From Bdellovibrionales bacterium RIFOXYD12_FULL_39_22 (GTDB lineage Bacteria; Bdellovibrionota; Bacteriovoracia; Bacteriovoracales; Bacteriovoracaceae), in contig MEQL01000039.1 in assembly GCA_001770205.1 (NCBI GenBank), forward strand, positions 136,787 through 200,786: 64,000 bases of DNA. The letters run 5' to 3'. The translations under genes were made by a program, and so were the position numbers. The notes under the pieces were generated by a model. The model searched no databases. It saw only the letters and a list, made by a program, of their open reading frames with translations, and had not been told where the DNA came from. This document shows, one piece after another, positions 18,819 to 27,547 of the stretch; the stretch's first letter is position 1, and each line of letters starts with the position of its first letter.

Positions 18819-19604
18819 CTATTGGGACAAATGTAGATTATCCCAAAGAGCATCATAATCCGTTTTACTGCGACAACGCTCTCCAAAAGTAAAAACTGGT
18901 TTTTTAAGCGAAATCGACTCTTGGGCCTGAACTAAGTTGCGGATGGCCGGGGTAATATTAAACATCTGTGACAGCTCATCCAGGCGTTGACGTTCAATTT
19001 TACGACGCATATTCACCATGGATGGAATTATAGAAAAGCTCATTGTGGGATTTTCTGTCTCACGAATTATTTCCACGGTATCCATTAACTCTTCCAGTCC
19101 GTCGATAGAGTAATCTTGCGCTTGCGTTGGTACCAATAATTTGTTGGCCACCACTACGGCCATAATTAGCTCATCACCTAACATCGGAGGAGTATCAATC
19201 ACGACAAAATCAAAAAGATTTTTAGATCTAATCTCATCAAGGCGAATTTTCAGCAGTCGCTCTTTGCGGCCAGCATTTTTGCGAATCTCATTTTCTGAAA
19301 GAATAAGCAGCTTGGAAAGATTGGCCAAATGTCGACTGGCCGGAATCAGCGTAATGTTTTTGTGAAACTCACCTTCTCCCGATGATGGAACTAAAACCTC
19401 CTCATACCCGACATCTCCAATCAACCATTCAGGAATAAGGGTGCGCTGAATATTGACTTCAAATGTTGAACTCAAATTCGCTTGCGAATCAAGGTCAATT
19501 ACCAATACGCGCTTGCCTTTGTTGGCCAAATAGCAGGCCAATTGATAACACTGCATCGTTTTACCGACGCCGCCTTTGTTGTTCGCCACGGTAATTACTT
19601 CCAT
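18819..19604 (-). CDS. parA: ParA-like partition ATPase
   Basis: 261 residues with the deviant Walker A KGGVGKT (residues 10-16), Walker A' DLDSQANLS and Walker B VVIDTPP. There is no N-terminal HTH, so it is the short chromosomal/Soj or type Ib form. It would bind nucleoid DNA as an ATP dimer and be released by ParB. Start ATG is preceded by GGAGG. It is divergent from nadA. Confidence 0.93.
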   Translation of the reverse strand: MEVITVANNKGGVGKTMQCYQLACYLANKGKRVLVIDLDSQANLSSTFEVNIQRTLIPEWLIGDVGYEEVLVPSSGEGEFHKNITLIPASRHLANLSKLLILSENEIRKNAGRKERLLKIRLDEIRSKNLFDFVVIDTPPMLGDELIMAVVVANKLLVPTQAQDYSIDGLEELMDTVEIIRETENPTMSFSIIPSMVNMRRKIERQRLDELSQMFNITPAIRNLVQAQESISLKKPVFTFGERCRSKTDYDALWDNLHLSQ

Positions 19605-19710
19605 CTATCTCCTCCTTAAGACAATACCAGTCAGCAAAATTGTAAAACGCGCAGTATACAACGTCTATCAAATTTTATAAAAAAAGCAGTCAATTAATTG
19701 GAGTACAAAA

Positions 19711-20814
19711 ATGATAAATTTATTTGCCCAACAAAACAGCTACCGCCCAATCATCAGCGAAGAAGAATTAAGCGACGAAATGGTACTGGCCGAAATTAGC
19801 GCGCTAAAAAAAGAATTAACAAATCAAGTGATAATTTTAGGCCACCACTATCAGCAAGATGACATCATTAGATTTGCCGATGTAATTGGTGACTCACTTT
19901 ATCTCTCTCAGCAAGCGGCCAAAACAGATAGGCCATACGTTCTTTTTTGTGGTGTGCATTTTATGGCCGAAGCTGCCGACATGCTTACTGCTGATTTTCA
20001 AAAAGTAATTTTGCCAGATTTGAATGCCGGCTGTTCTATGGCCGACATGGCCCGTCGGGCCGACGTGGAAGTTTGTTGGCAATCCATTCAGTCTGTCACT
20101 TCCAAAAAAATTATTCCCATAACCTACATTAATTGTGCCGCCGAACTAAAGGCCTTTGTAGGAGAACATGAGGGATGCATCTGCACCTCTTCAAACGCTA
20201 AAAAAATTATCTCCTGGGCGCTCTCTCAAGGAGAAAAACTTCTCTTCTTCCCCGATCAGCATCTAGGACGCATCACCTGCTATGAACTGGGCATCAAACT
20301 TGAGGAGATGATTGTCTATGATCCGAATAAAAAAAATGGCGGGGTAACTAAAGAGGAGATTGCTAAGGCCAAGGTTATTTTATGGTATGGATACTGTTCT
20401 GTTCATCAAGGGTTTTCCGCAGAGCAAATCGCTTTTATGCGCCAAACTCATCCGGGAATAAAAATCGCTGTGCACTCTGAATGCAATTTCGAAGTGGTGT
20501 CACAAGCAGATGTTCATGGATCGACTTCTCTAATAATTGACGCCATTAAGGCCGCACCATCGGGTACAACCTTTGCTGTTGGCACCGAAGTAAATTTAGT
20601 AAATCGTCTGGCCAAAAAATTTACCGACAAAACCATTCTCTCTCTCTCTCCCTATCAATGTATTTGCTCCACCATGTATCGCGTGCGCCCACGCTGGTTA
20701 TTGGCATCTCTCCGCGCTATCAAAGAGAACAAACCAATCAACGTTATAACCGTGGAAAAAAATATTAAGGACATGGCAAATATTGCGTTAAATCGCATGC
20801 TAAAGTTGAGCTAA
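19711..20814 (+). CDS. nadA: Quinolinate synthase A
   Basis: 367 residues, the length of the Bacillus-type long NadA. It condenses iminoaspartate with dihydroxyacetone phosphate to quinolinate for NAD synthesis, using a [4Fe-4S] cluster. The likely cluster cysteines are in FCGVHFMAEAA, GYCSVHQGF and PYQCICSTMYR. HHYQQDDI near the N-terminus is a family signature. The gene is 22 bp from a cysteine desulfurase-like gene that may supply its cluster sulfur. No nadB is in the window. Confidence 0.96.
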   Translation: MINLFAQQNSYRPIISEEELSDEMVLAEISALKKELTNQVIILGHHYQQDDIIRFADVIGDSLYLSQQAAKTDRPYVLFCGVHFMAEAADMLTADFQKVILPDLNAGCSMADMARRADVEVCWQSIQSVTSKKIIPITYINCAAELKAFVGEHEGCICTSSNAKKIISWALSQGEKLLFFPDQHLGRITCYELGIKLEEMIVYDPNKKNGGVTKEEIAKAKVILWYGYCSVHQGFSAEQIAFMRQTHPGIKIAVHSECNFEVVSQADVHGSTSLIIDAIKAAPSGTTFAVGTEVNLVNRLAKKFTDKTILSLSPYQCICSTMYRVRPRWLLASLRAIKENKPINVITVEKNIKDMANIALNRMLKLS

Positions 20815-20835
20815 AAATTAAAGCTAGGAGATTTT

Positions 20836-22005
20836 ATGATTTATGCTGATTACAATGGAAGTGCCCCTCTCTCGACAGCAGTAAAAGAGTATTTGATCCA
20901 TCGAATCAACACTGGACCTTTTGCCAATCCCAACTCTTCTCACCATTTGGGGGCCAAAACCATGTTGGGAATGAACAATGCTAGAAAAATTTGTGCTCAA
21001 CATTTAGGAGCACGAGAAGATCAAATCATTTTTAATTCTGGATCAACCGAGGGAACAACCACCGTTTTTCACTCTCTTCTTTCCGAGGCCTCTGCCACCA
21101 AAACTCCTTATATTTTTATCTCTAACATTGAACATCCCGCTACACATACCACCGCCCTCTCTTATGAAAAGCAAGGATTCAAGGTGAAATTCATTCCGGT
21201 AAATGAAAATGGGGCCATTCAAATTTCAGTTTTTGAACAAATGGTGAAAGAATATCGTGGCCAAATTGCCATGGCAGCAGTAATGGCCTCTAATAATGAA
21301 ACAGGTGTTCTTCAACCTTTTGAAAAAATCGCCCTAATCTGTAAGGATGAAAAAATCCCTTCTTTTTCTGATACTACTCAATACGTGGGTAAACTTCCTT
21401 TTGATTTTCAAAAATCGCAACTGGACTTTGCCGTTCTTTCTGGCCACAAATTTGGGGCCATGGTTGGCACTGGAATTTTATTGGCCCGTGATTATCGCCA
21501 AGTAAAACCGATCCTTCTCGGTGGCGGCCAAGAGCGCAACTTGCGCAGCGGAACACAAAACTATTTAGGTAATGAAACCTTGGCGGTGGCCTTAGATGCT
21601 TTTGCCAAAAAATCCAATCGAATTGAAATTCTTAAACATAAAAAAAATGATTTTGAAAAAAAAATAAAAGCGGCCTTTCCATCTGTAAAAATTATTGGCG
21701 AAACAGTTGCGCGTCTCCCGGGGACAACTTATTTGGCATATCCAAAGCTTTTTGGACAGGCCATTCAAATTGAATTGGAATCTCGAGATATATTTGTTTC
21801 TACTTCCGCCGCCTGCTCAGATGACAAACCCATAACCTCTCGTGTGCTTAAGGCGATGAAAGTTGATGATGCCACCGGGCGCGGAGGAATTCGTATAAGT
21901 CTTAGCATTGAATCTAATTTAGAAGATTCTGACAGTGATTACGATAAGATTTACCTGGCACTCAAAGACATCTATCATAAACTTCTCAAAATTAATTGCT
22001 TCTAA
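20836..22005 (+). CDS. Cysteine desulfurase (NifS/IscS family)
   Basis: 389 residues, the usual NifS/IscS length. Motifs for class V aminotransferases are clear: PNSSHHLG, GSTEGTTT, the PLP-binding K205 in SGHKFGA and the persulfide-forming C327 in STSAACSDD, followed by TGRGGIRIS. It removes sulfur from cysteine for Fe-S cluster assembly. The position right after nadA matches the pattern seen where a dedicated NifS matures NadA. It ends 13 bp before a second, distant PLP enzyme of the same fold. Confidence 0.93.
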   Translation: MIYADYNGSAPLSTAVKEYLIHRINTGPFANPNSSHHLGAKTMLGMNNARKICAQHLGAREDQIIFNSGSTEGTTTVFHSLLSEASATKTPYIFISNIEHPATHTTALSYEKQGFKVKFIPVNENGAIQISVFEQMVKEYRGQIAMAAVMASNNETGVLQPFEKIALICKDEKIPSFSDTTQYVGKLPFDFQKSQLDFAVLSGHKFGAMVGTGILLARDYRQVKPILLGGGQERNLRSGTQNYLGNETLAVALDAFAKKSNRIEILKHKKNDFEKKIKAAFPSVKIIGETVARLPGTTYLAYPKLFGQAIQIELESRDIFVSTSAACSDDKPITSRVLKAMKVDDATGRGGIRISLSIESNLEDSDSDYDKIYLALKDIYHKLLKINCF

Positions 22006-22018
22006 GGGATGGCCTGCT

Positions 22019-23713
22019 ATGACAATAATGATAAATGATAAAATTGAAAGTTTAAAATTTGTGCGTGAAAATATCGTTGGCCGCAACATCTATTTTGATA
22101 CCCCCTTCGGCCAACGCCCACTAGTCTATGCCGATTTTACGGCCAGCGGCCGCGCCTATCGTCCTATTGAAGAGTATCTAAATTATCTATTAAATTTTTA
22201 TGCCAACACTCACACCAATGACGATTTCACTGGTAAAACTATGTCTACGCTACTGCATGAGGCAGAAAGCAGCATAAAAAAAATTGTCAATGCTGGGCCA
22301 TCTGGCAAAATAGTTTTCACTGGTACAGGGGCCACCGGGGCCATCGTTAAGCTACAACAAATTCTAGGCGTGTATTGGCCTCCGGCCACACGACAGCGTT
22401 TAGATGCCTCTCTCGATGAAGTGACTATGAAATGTAAACGGCCAGTGGTCTTTGTCGGCCCCTATGAGCATCACTCCAACGAAATCATGTGGCGACAAAG
22501 TTGCTGCGATGTTATTGAAACTCCACTAAATAATTCCGGGGAACTTGATCTAATCGCCTTGGAGCGAATTGTTTCTGATCCTAATCTTTCTGGCCGACAA
22601 AAAATCGGATCTTTTTCTGCGGCCTCCAACGTCTCTGGGATAAAAACTCCCATCTATGATGTTGCAAAAATTTTACATCGCCATGGAGCTATTGCCTGTT
22701 TTGATTTTGCCGCTAGTGCTCCCTATGTTGAAATTAATATGAATAAAGATGACCTCTCTTATTTTGATGCCATTTTCTTATCTCCCCATAAGTTTATCGG
22801 AGGGCCGGGTGCCTCGGGATTGCTTATTTTTAACGAACGCATCTACGCCAAAAATCTTCCACCGACGATTGCGGCCGGAGGCACCGTTGATTACGTTACT
22901 ATGCATAAAGAAAAATACACCGACGATATTGAGGAACGAGAAAAACCTGGCACACCGGGAATTTTACAATCAATCAAGGCCGCATTGGCCTTTGAATTAA
23001 AAGAGCAGGTTGGTATTACTCGCATCGAAGAAATTGAACATCACTACTTTAATTTATTTTATGATCATTTCAAGAATCACCCTGATGTTATTATTTATGG
23101 CCCTACAGACGCAGAGAAGAAAGTTAACATTGTCTCCTTTAACATCAAGCATCGTGATAAAATATTACATCCTAAATTTTTCACTAAATTGATTAATGAT
23201 CTATTTGGAATTCAAACCCGTGCCGGATGTTCCTGTGCTGGCCCGTATGGCCATGTGTTGCTAAATATCGATCAGAATAAATCTAATCAATACATTTGTG
23301 CTATTGAAGAAAATCATCTAGGCGGACTAAAGCCAGGATGGGTACGACTTAATTTGCATTATTCTTTTTCAGAAGAGGAAATCAACTACATTATTCATGC
23401 TTTAGAGATGATCATTCCTTTGGCCCATAAATTCCTCTCTCTCTACGATTTTAATTTTAAGACGGGAGAATGGACACACCAAACATTTCGCCATGATAAT
23501 GGCCTCACTTCCCCCCAAATATCATGGAAAAATTTCATCGCACAAAAACTACCTTTTCCAAATGTTTGCCAAAATCTAATTGAGGAGTTACAGAAAAATA
23601 TTGCGACTGCCAATGAAGTGGCCATGGGCCTTGACGAACACCCACTCTTTTTAGATTTCAAAGAGGAATTGGCGGAGCTGATGTTTTTTTACGTTGTGCA
23701 TCGGAAGGAATAG
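22019..23713 (+). CDS. Class V aminotransferase-fold PLP enzyme (CsdA/SufS-like, extended)
   Basis: 564 residues from ATG 22019, with AAGGGA 9 bp before it; the longer upstream frame overlaps the NifS gene. It has the PLP lysine in FLSPHKFIGGPGASG and a FDFAASAPY cofactor-holding segment. A cysteine-rich loop GIQTRAGCSCAGPYGH lies in the region where SufS-type desulfurases carry the catalytic Cys. The C-terminus is about 150 residues longer than SufS. Whether the activity is cysteine desulfuration, selenocysteine lyase or another cleavage is open. It closes the nadA-nifS operon. Confidence 0.8.
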   Translation: MTIMINDKIESLKFVRENIVGRNIYFDTPFGQRPLVYADFTASGRAYRPIEEYLNYLLNFYANTHTNDDFTGKTMSTLLHEAESSIKKIVNAGPSGKIVFTGTGATGAIVKLQQILGVYWPPATRQRLDASLDEVTMKCKRPVVFVGPYEHHSNEIMWRQSCCDVIETPLNNSGELDLIALERIVSDPNLSGRQKIGSFSAASNVSGIKTPIYDVAKILHRHGAIACFDFAASAPYVEINMNKDDLSYFDAIFLSPHKFIGGPGASGLLIFNERIYAKNLPPTIAAGGTVDYVTMHKEKYTDDIEEREKPGTPGILQSIKAALAFELKEQVGITRIEEIEHHYFNLFYDHFKNHPDVIIYGPTDAEKKVNIVSFNIKHRDKILHPKFFTKLINDLFGIQTRAGCSCAGPYGHVLLNIDQNKSNQYICAIEENHLGGLKPGWVRLNLHYSFSEEEINYIIHALEMIIPLAHKFLSLYDFNFKTGEWTHQTFRHDNGLTSPQISWKNFIAQKLPFPNVCQNLIEELQKNIATANEVAMGLDEHPLFLDFKEELAELMFFYVVHRKE

Positions 23714-23735
23714 ATTCTCTTCAATGCCTTATAGA

Positions 23736-24521
23736 TTATTTTAGATCATAGAAAAAATCATTATACATTTTTTCTTCATATGGTTTCAGCATTTGATTGT
23801 TTTTTAAATGCGCCATATTAACCGCATTCAAAATATTACCTACGTAAGTTATAGAAAAAACCAATCCGGCCGCAACAGATGCCGCATATTGTTTATTGTT
23901 ATAAAAATCCTTCATACCCATAAAAAATAAACTATTAATTAGAAAAGAAATTGCAGCACTCTGATAGGCACCAACATATACCTGTCCCAGTCCTGGTACA
24001 ATACTCAATGTTCCTGCAAGTAATGGATTTTTAGTATCAATCTCTTCTAAGGCCGCCTGATATTGAGAAATTTGATTTTTCCAATATGGGCCGACAAATT
24101 TAGAAGATATCTGTTCCAGCTCTTTTTTATTATTTCTAACGTTCCAAACTTGAATCTTGATCTTATTTTCTTCGTTTAAAACAACATCCGCATTAAAATA
24201 TAGTTTTTTGGCCAATAAAATATTTTCTAATAATTTAGGGCCGGCAGTTTTCTCTATTTCACTTAGTTCTGTATAGGCTTCGTTAAATTCATCAAGTTTT
24301 ATCATCCCTAACGAATATTTAAATAGTGATTGATTTTTTTCATCTTGCGTGCAAGCAGCTGCCGCAGCTTGTGAAAAATGGCCAGAACTTAGTAAAAACT
24401 GTTCTCTCTGATAAAGTTGTTCTGCTCTATCAAAGAACTGCTTAGATAATTGACAATCGTTGGCACTTAGATTTGCCGATATGACATTAATGCCAACGAC
24501 AATTGCGAGGTAAATCAACAT
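23736..24521 (-). CDS. Exported TM2-like membrane protein with helical repeat region
   Basis: 261 residues from ATG 24521, which opens a signal peptide; the longer frame overlaps the preceding gene entirely. Residues ~30-160 are helical with TPR-like spacing (FFDRAEQLYQREQFLLSSG). The C-terminal part NPLLAGTLSIVPGLGQVYVG is the TM2-type motif of two or more membrane helices. It overlaps the YidD-like gene by 35 bp, so the two are coupled. The combination with YidD suggests a role in envelope protein insertion or stability, but this is inference. Confidence 0.65.
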   Translation of the reverse strand: MLIYLAIVVGINVISANLSANDCQLSKQFFDRAEQLYQREQFLLSSGHFSQAAAAACTQDEKNQSLFKYSLGMIKLDEFNEAYTELSEIEKTAGPKLLENILLAKKLYFNADVVLNEENKIKIQVWNVRNNKKELEQISSKFVGPYWKNQISQYQAALEEIDTKNPLLAGTLSIVPGLGQVYVGAYQSAAISFLINSLFFMGMKDFYNNKQYAASVAAGLVFSITYVGNILNAVNMAHLKNNQMLKPYEEKMYNDFFYDLK

Positions 24522-24864
24522 GGAAAACCTTTTTTGTTGCAATAATATCAAGTCCAACTGTCGCAGAATCTGGCTCCAAATAAAAACGATGCATCGAATT
24601 GATGATACTATAAATTGCCGAACATTTGCTAAAATTAATCTGTGCATATTTTGAGTCATTAGGATACATATCGCAGCTACTTCCCAGGGTTTTTGAAAGA
24701 ACTTTTTGGTAAAAATGCACCCCTTCACTACGGCCAGAAACCATTTCTTTAACTTGCATATAACGTTTGATTTTAAAGGCCTGATCTACACCACTTACAA
24801 CCTTTGAATGTGCTGTAAGTGGAGTAGATATAATCAGAAATAAAAATGCTATCTTTTTTCGCAT
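24487..24864 (-). CDS. YidD-like protein with signal peptide
   Basis: 125 residues: a signal peptide (to about residue 20, LTAHSKV) then a domain resembling YidD: FYQKVLSKTLGSSCDMYPNDS, then YAQINFSKCSAIYSIINSM. The YidD pattern has YQ..ISP..G..CR..PTCS.YA, and here several of its Cys/Pro positions match while others differ. Canonical YidD is a cytosolic amphipathic factor near the YidC gene. This one is apparently exported, overlaps the next TM2-like gene, and has no oxaA/rnpA neighbour. Confidence 0.55.
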   Translation of the reverse strand: MRKKIAFLFLIISTPLTAHSKVVSGVDQAFKIKRYMQVKEMVSGRSEGVHFYQKVLSKTLGSSCDMYPNDSKYAQINFSKCSAIYSIINSMHRFYLEPDSATVGLDIIATKKVFHVDLPRNCRWH

Positions 24865-25187
24865 GTGAATTCATAAGAATGCACAGGCTTATACTTCATT
24901 ACCCATAGAAATGGAACAAGAACAAAAACGCCACCGGCACAAGCTCCCGCATCAAATTCTTCACTTCTTGTCAAAGTATAATTAACTGGTTCACAGCCTT
25001 CTTTTTGAAATTTTATTGAAGTTGTTGAGCCAACAATTTTAGTGTCCGTATGTACAATCGAACCCGTCCCCTTAAGTTCACCATCAACATAAATTTTAGC
25101 TTCTTTATCATTAGAAGTTATTGTTGTTGTTGATGAACACCCGATAATAATAAAGGCCAATAAAAAAATACCGACTGACTTAATCAT
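24849..25187 (-). CDS. Lipoprotein with PEGA-like domain
   Basis: 112 residues from ATG 25187 preceded by AGGAGGA. Lipobox IIGC gives a lipoprotein. EAKIYVDGELKGTGS is the PEGA-type surface-layer motif, a short beta domain. Then comes a hydrophobic stretch FVLVPFLW near the C-terminus. It overlaps the YidD-like gene by 16 bp and is first in that three-gene operon. Confidence 0.65.
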   Translation of the reverse strand: MIKSVGIFLLAFIIIGCSSTTTITSNDKEAKIYVDGELKGTGSIVHTDTKIVGSTTSIKFQKEGCEPVNYTLTRSEEFDAGACAGGVFVLVPFLWVMKYKPVHSYEFTCEKR

Positions 25188-25388
25188 CTTTCCTCCTGTG
25201 TTAATACTGTGTTCCAAACATTATATGGAAACAGATTGTTAAGCAATTTAAAACAACCGCAAACACAATTATTTATTTTAAAAATTAACAAATGATAGAT
25301 CATCACCTCCCCGCGGCCTCCTGAATAAGGTATGCGTCATCATAATTTACAAGTAAGATTCAATATTAATTTCCGACATGCTTATTGA

Positions 25389-25456
25389 GTTGCAAAGTTA
25401 TCTAGGTTGTAACTTTGTTGGAGCAACTTGGATAACCAACCTAGACGATCGGGGGA
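25389..25456 (+). promoter_or_regulatory. Structured leader with alternative pairings (candidate riboswitch) before the methyltransferase-cysE-cysK operon
   Basis: CAAAGTTA (25393-25400) and TAACTTTG (25410-25417) form an 8-bp stem whose 9-nt loop TCTAGGTTG (25401-25409) is perfectly complementary to CAACCTAGA (25437-25445). Full simultaneous pairing leaves no linking nucleotides, so either a partial H-type pseudoknot or two mutually exclusive hairpins is expected. GTTGC (25389-25393) with GCAAC (25423-25427), and GTTATC with GATAAC, give further alternatives. The second helix ends 5 nt before the GGGGGAG ribosome binding site. A DNA operator array is the other explanation. No match to SAM-I, SAM-II, SAH or T-box consensus was recognised. 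Confidence 0.45.
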
Positions 25457-25464
25457 GATCCTAT

Positions 25465-26481
25465 ATGAGTATGAGCAAAAACAATGATTGGTCTCAAGAA
25501 AAACTTATTCAGCTAAGCGGCGGTTATTGGCAGGCATTCGCCATTCACGCGGCCATCGAACTTGACCTTTTTACCCTTTTAGATAGTGGCCTGAAAACTT
25601 CCAAGGAAATGGCCCATCTCGCAAGCTACAATCAGCGAGCTTGCGAGATGCTGCTTAACGCCCTCTGCGCAATGGATCTTCTTGTAAAAATAGACGGCAA
25701 CTTCACCAATACTCCCTTTGCTTCTGAATTTTTATCTAAAAACTCAGAAGCCTATACTGGATATATCATTGGCCACCACCATCACCTTGTTGATTCTTGG
25801 AATAACCTGGCCTCCGTAGTTCGCACAGGAGAACCTCATCGAAGTAGTACCTCTCATACCAATTCAGAAATAGAGCGTGAAAATTTTTTAATGGGAATGT
25901 TCAACATGGCCTTTCGCTCTAGACTTGCTCCTCGTTGGGTAGAAAAAATTAATCTAGCAAAGGCCCAATCTATTTTGGACCTAGGTGGAGGCCCAGGAAC
26001 CTATGCTATCTATTTTTGTCAAAACAATGCGCAGATGAGTGGAACAGTATTTGACTTGCCGACGACGGCCCCATTTGCAGAAAAAACCATTGCCCGCTTT
26101 AATTTGAATGACCGCATTAATTTCATCGGGGGAGATTTTACCGTCAACGATATCCCGGGAAAATATGATGCCGTTTGGCTATCGCATATCTTGCATGGAA
26201 TGGATGAGAAAAACTGTCAACTTGTCATCAGCAAAGCAGCGAAGGCCCTTAACCCCAATGGCGTTTTTCTTATTCATGAATTTATTTTAAATGATGAAAA
26301 AAGTGGCCCTCTTTTTCCTGCTCTTTTCTCTTTGAATATGCTGGTTGGTACTACTGGTGGCCAATCTTATTCCAAAGCGGATCTAATAAAAATGCTAAGC
26401 AATGCTGGTATTTCGCAAATAGAACATCTAACTTTGGAAGACAAAACTCCATCCTCCGTTCTTCGTGGGATAAAAATATAA
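25465..26481 (+). CDS. SAM-dependent O-methyltransferase family protein
   Basis: 338 residues from ATG 25465, preceded by GGGGGAG. N-terminal residues ~10-90 form a winged-helix dimerisation domain as in plant O-methyltransferases and acetylserotonin methyltransferase. The Rossmann methyltransferase core starts at ILDLGGGPGTYAIYF, with IGGDFTVNDIPGKYDAVWLSHILH further on. The substrate is unknown. It is first in a run with cysE and cysK (spacings about 110 and 34 bp), so a role in sulfur-compound metabolism is possible but not shown. Confidence 0.82.
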   Translation: MSMSKNNDWSQEKLIQLSGGYWQAFAIHAAIELDLFTLLDSGLKTSKEMAHLASYNQRACEMLLNALCAMDLLVKIDGNFTNTPFASEFLSKNSEAYTGYIIGHHHHLVDSWNNLASVVRTGEPHRSSTSHTNSEIERENFLMGMFNMAFRSRLAPRWVEKINLAKAQSILDLGGGPGTYAIYFCQNNAQMSGTVFDLPTTAPFAEKTIARFNLNDRINFIGGDFTVNDIPGKYDAVWLSHILHGMDEKNCQLVISKAAKALNPNGVFLIHEFILNDEKSGPLFPALFSLNMLVGTTGGQSYSKADLIKMLSNAGISQIEHLTLEDKTPSSVLRGIKI

Positions 26482-26592
26482 GAAAAAACCAATTACTCTA
26501 GTCAGGAGATGCTGCAACAATTTCTCATATTAATTATTCTCCAGCAGGACTACAATAATAACACCATCCCTCCAATCCCAAGAGGTTTTTTC

Positions 26593-27513
26593 ATGGATTT
26601 ACGCAATTGGATTAATAAGTCACTGCCAAACGTCATTGACAGTCTTGAAGATAGTTTGAATAAAAACTATGGGGCAAATACTACTGAAGAACTAAACTTG
26701 GCCACTCGCTCAGCAGTCTATGACGTTTTAGATGAATTGTTGGCAACTTTATTTCCCGGCCTTCAAACCTATAGGCCAATTCCCAAAAATGAGATGAATC
26801 TTTTTATTGGGGACCGTCTTCGCTCTGCGACGCTTAAGCTGGGCAAACAGGTTGAACAGGCAATTAAGTATCGTTGTGCTCAAGAGCGTTGCGATGATTG
26901 TGATTGTGAAAAAAGTGCACTAGAGACTACCATTTATGTTATCTCTTCACTGCCGGACTTACACAAAACATTGGTTAGTGATGTACAAGCGGCCTATGAC
27001 GGTGATCCTGCTGCCAAGTCCGTCGATGAAATTATCATGAGCTATCCTTGTGTCGAGGCCATCGCTACCTATCGCATTGCTCATCTACTATATGAAAAAT
27101 CAGTTGCCATCATTCCGCGAATCATGACCGAACGAGCACATTCACGCACTGGAATTGACATTCATCCCGGAGCACAAATTGGCCCTGGTTTTTTTATCGA
27201 CCATGGCACCGGAGTTGTTATAGGAGAAACGGCCGTAATTGGAAAAAACGTTAGACTCTATCAGGGGGTAACTTTAGGGGCATTGAGCTTTCCAAAAGAT
27301 AAAGATGGAAAGCTGATTAAAAATTTGCGGCGCCACCCCAAAATTGAGGATAACGTCATCATCTACTCCGAAGCAACCATCCTGGGAAATATTACAGTGG
27401 GTGCTAATTCCGTTATTGGTGGAAACGTCTTTGTATCCAATGATGTTCCTCCTAATTCGAAAATTTATAATCGTCAACCATCTCCCCTTAATGATGGCGG
27501 CCTGGGAATTTAA
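26593..27513 (+). CDS. cysE: Serine O-acetyltransferase
   Basis: 306 residues from ATG 26593 with AGAGG upstream; the longer frame begins in the intergenic gap. N-terminal helical region and a left-handed beta-helix of hexapeptide repeats: GIDIHPGAQIGPGFFIDHGT, VVIGETAVIGKNVRLYQGVTLG. Catalytic His and Asp are in the FIDHGTG context. It makes O-acetylserine from serine and acetyl-CoA, the substrate of the next gene. It is the EpsC-like longer form. A CDDCDCEK Cys-cluster in the N-terminal part (about residue 98) is unusual. Confidence 0.93.
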   Translation: MDLRNWINKSLPNVIDSLEDSLNKNYGANTTEELNLATRSAVYDVLDELLATLFPGLQTYRPIPKNEMNLFIGDRLRSATLKLGKQVEQAIKYRCAQERCDDCDCEKSALETTIYVISSLPDLHKTLVSDVQAAYDGDPAAKSVDEIIMSYPCVEAIATYRIAHLLYEKSVAIIPRIMTERAHSRTGIDIHPGAQIGPGFFIDHGTGVVIGETAVIGKNVRLYQGVTLGALSFPKDKDGKLIKNLRRHPKIEDNVIIYSEATILGNITVGANSVIGGNVFVSNDVPPNSKIYNRQPSPLNDGGLGI

Positions 27514-27547
27514 CTATCTTTTCAATACTCGTTGGGAGGTTTAATAT

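Noticed and set aside
25280..25320. T-box leader in front of the cysteine operon
   Set aside because: The GC-rich stretch CACCTCCCCGCGG does not fit the T-box antiterminator consensus on either strand.
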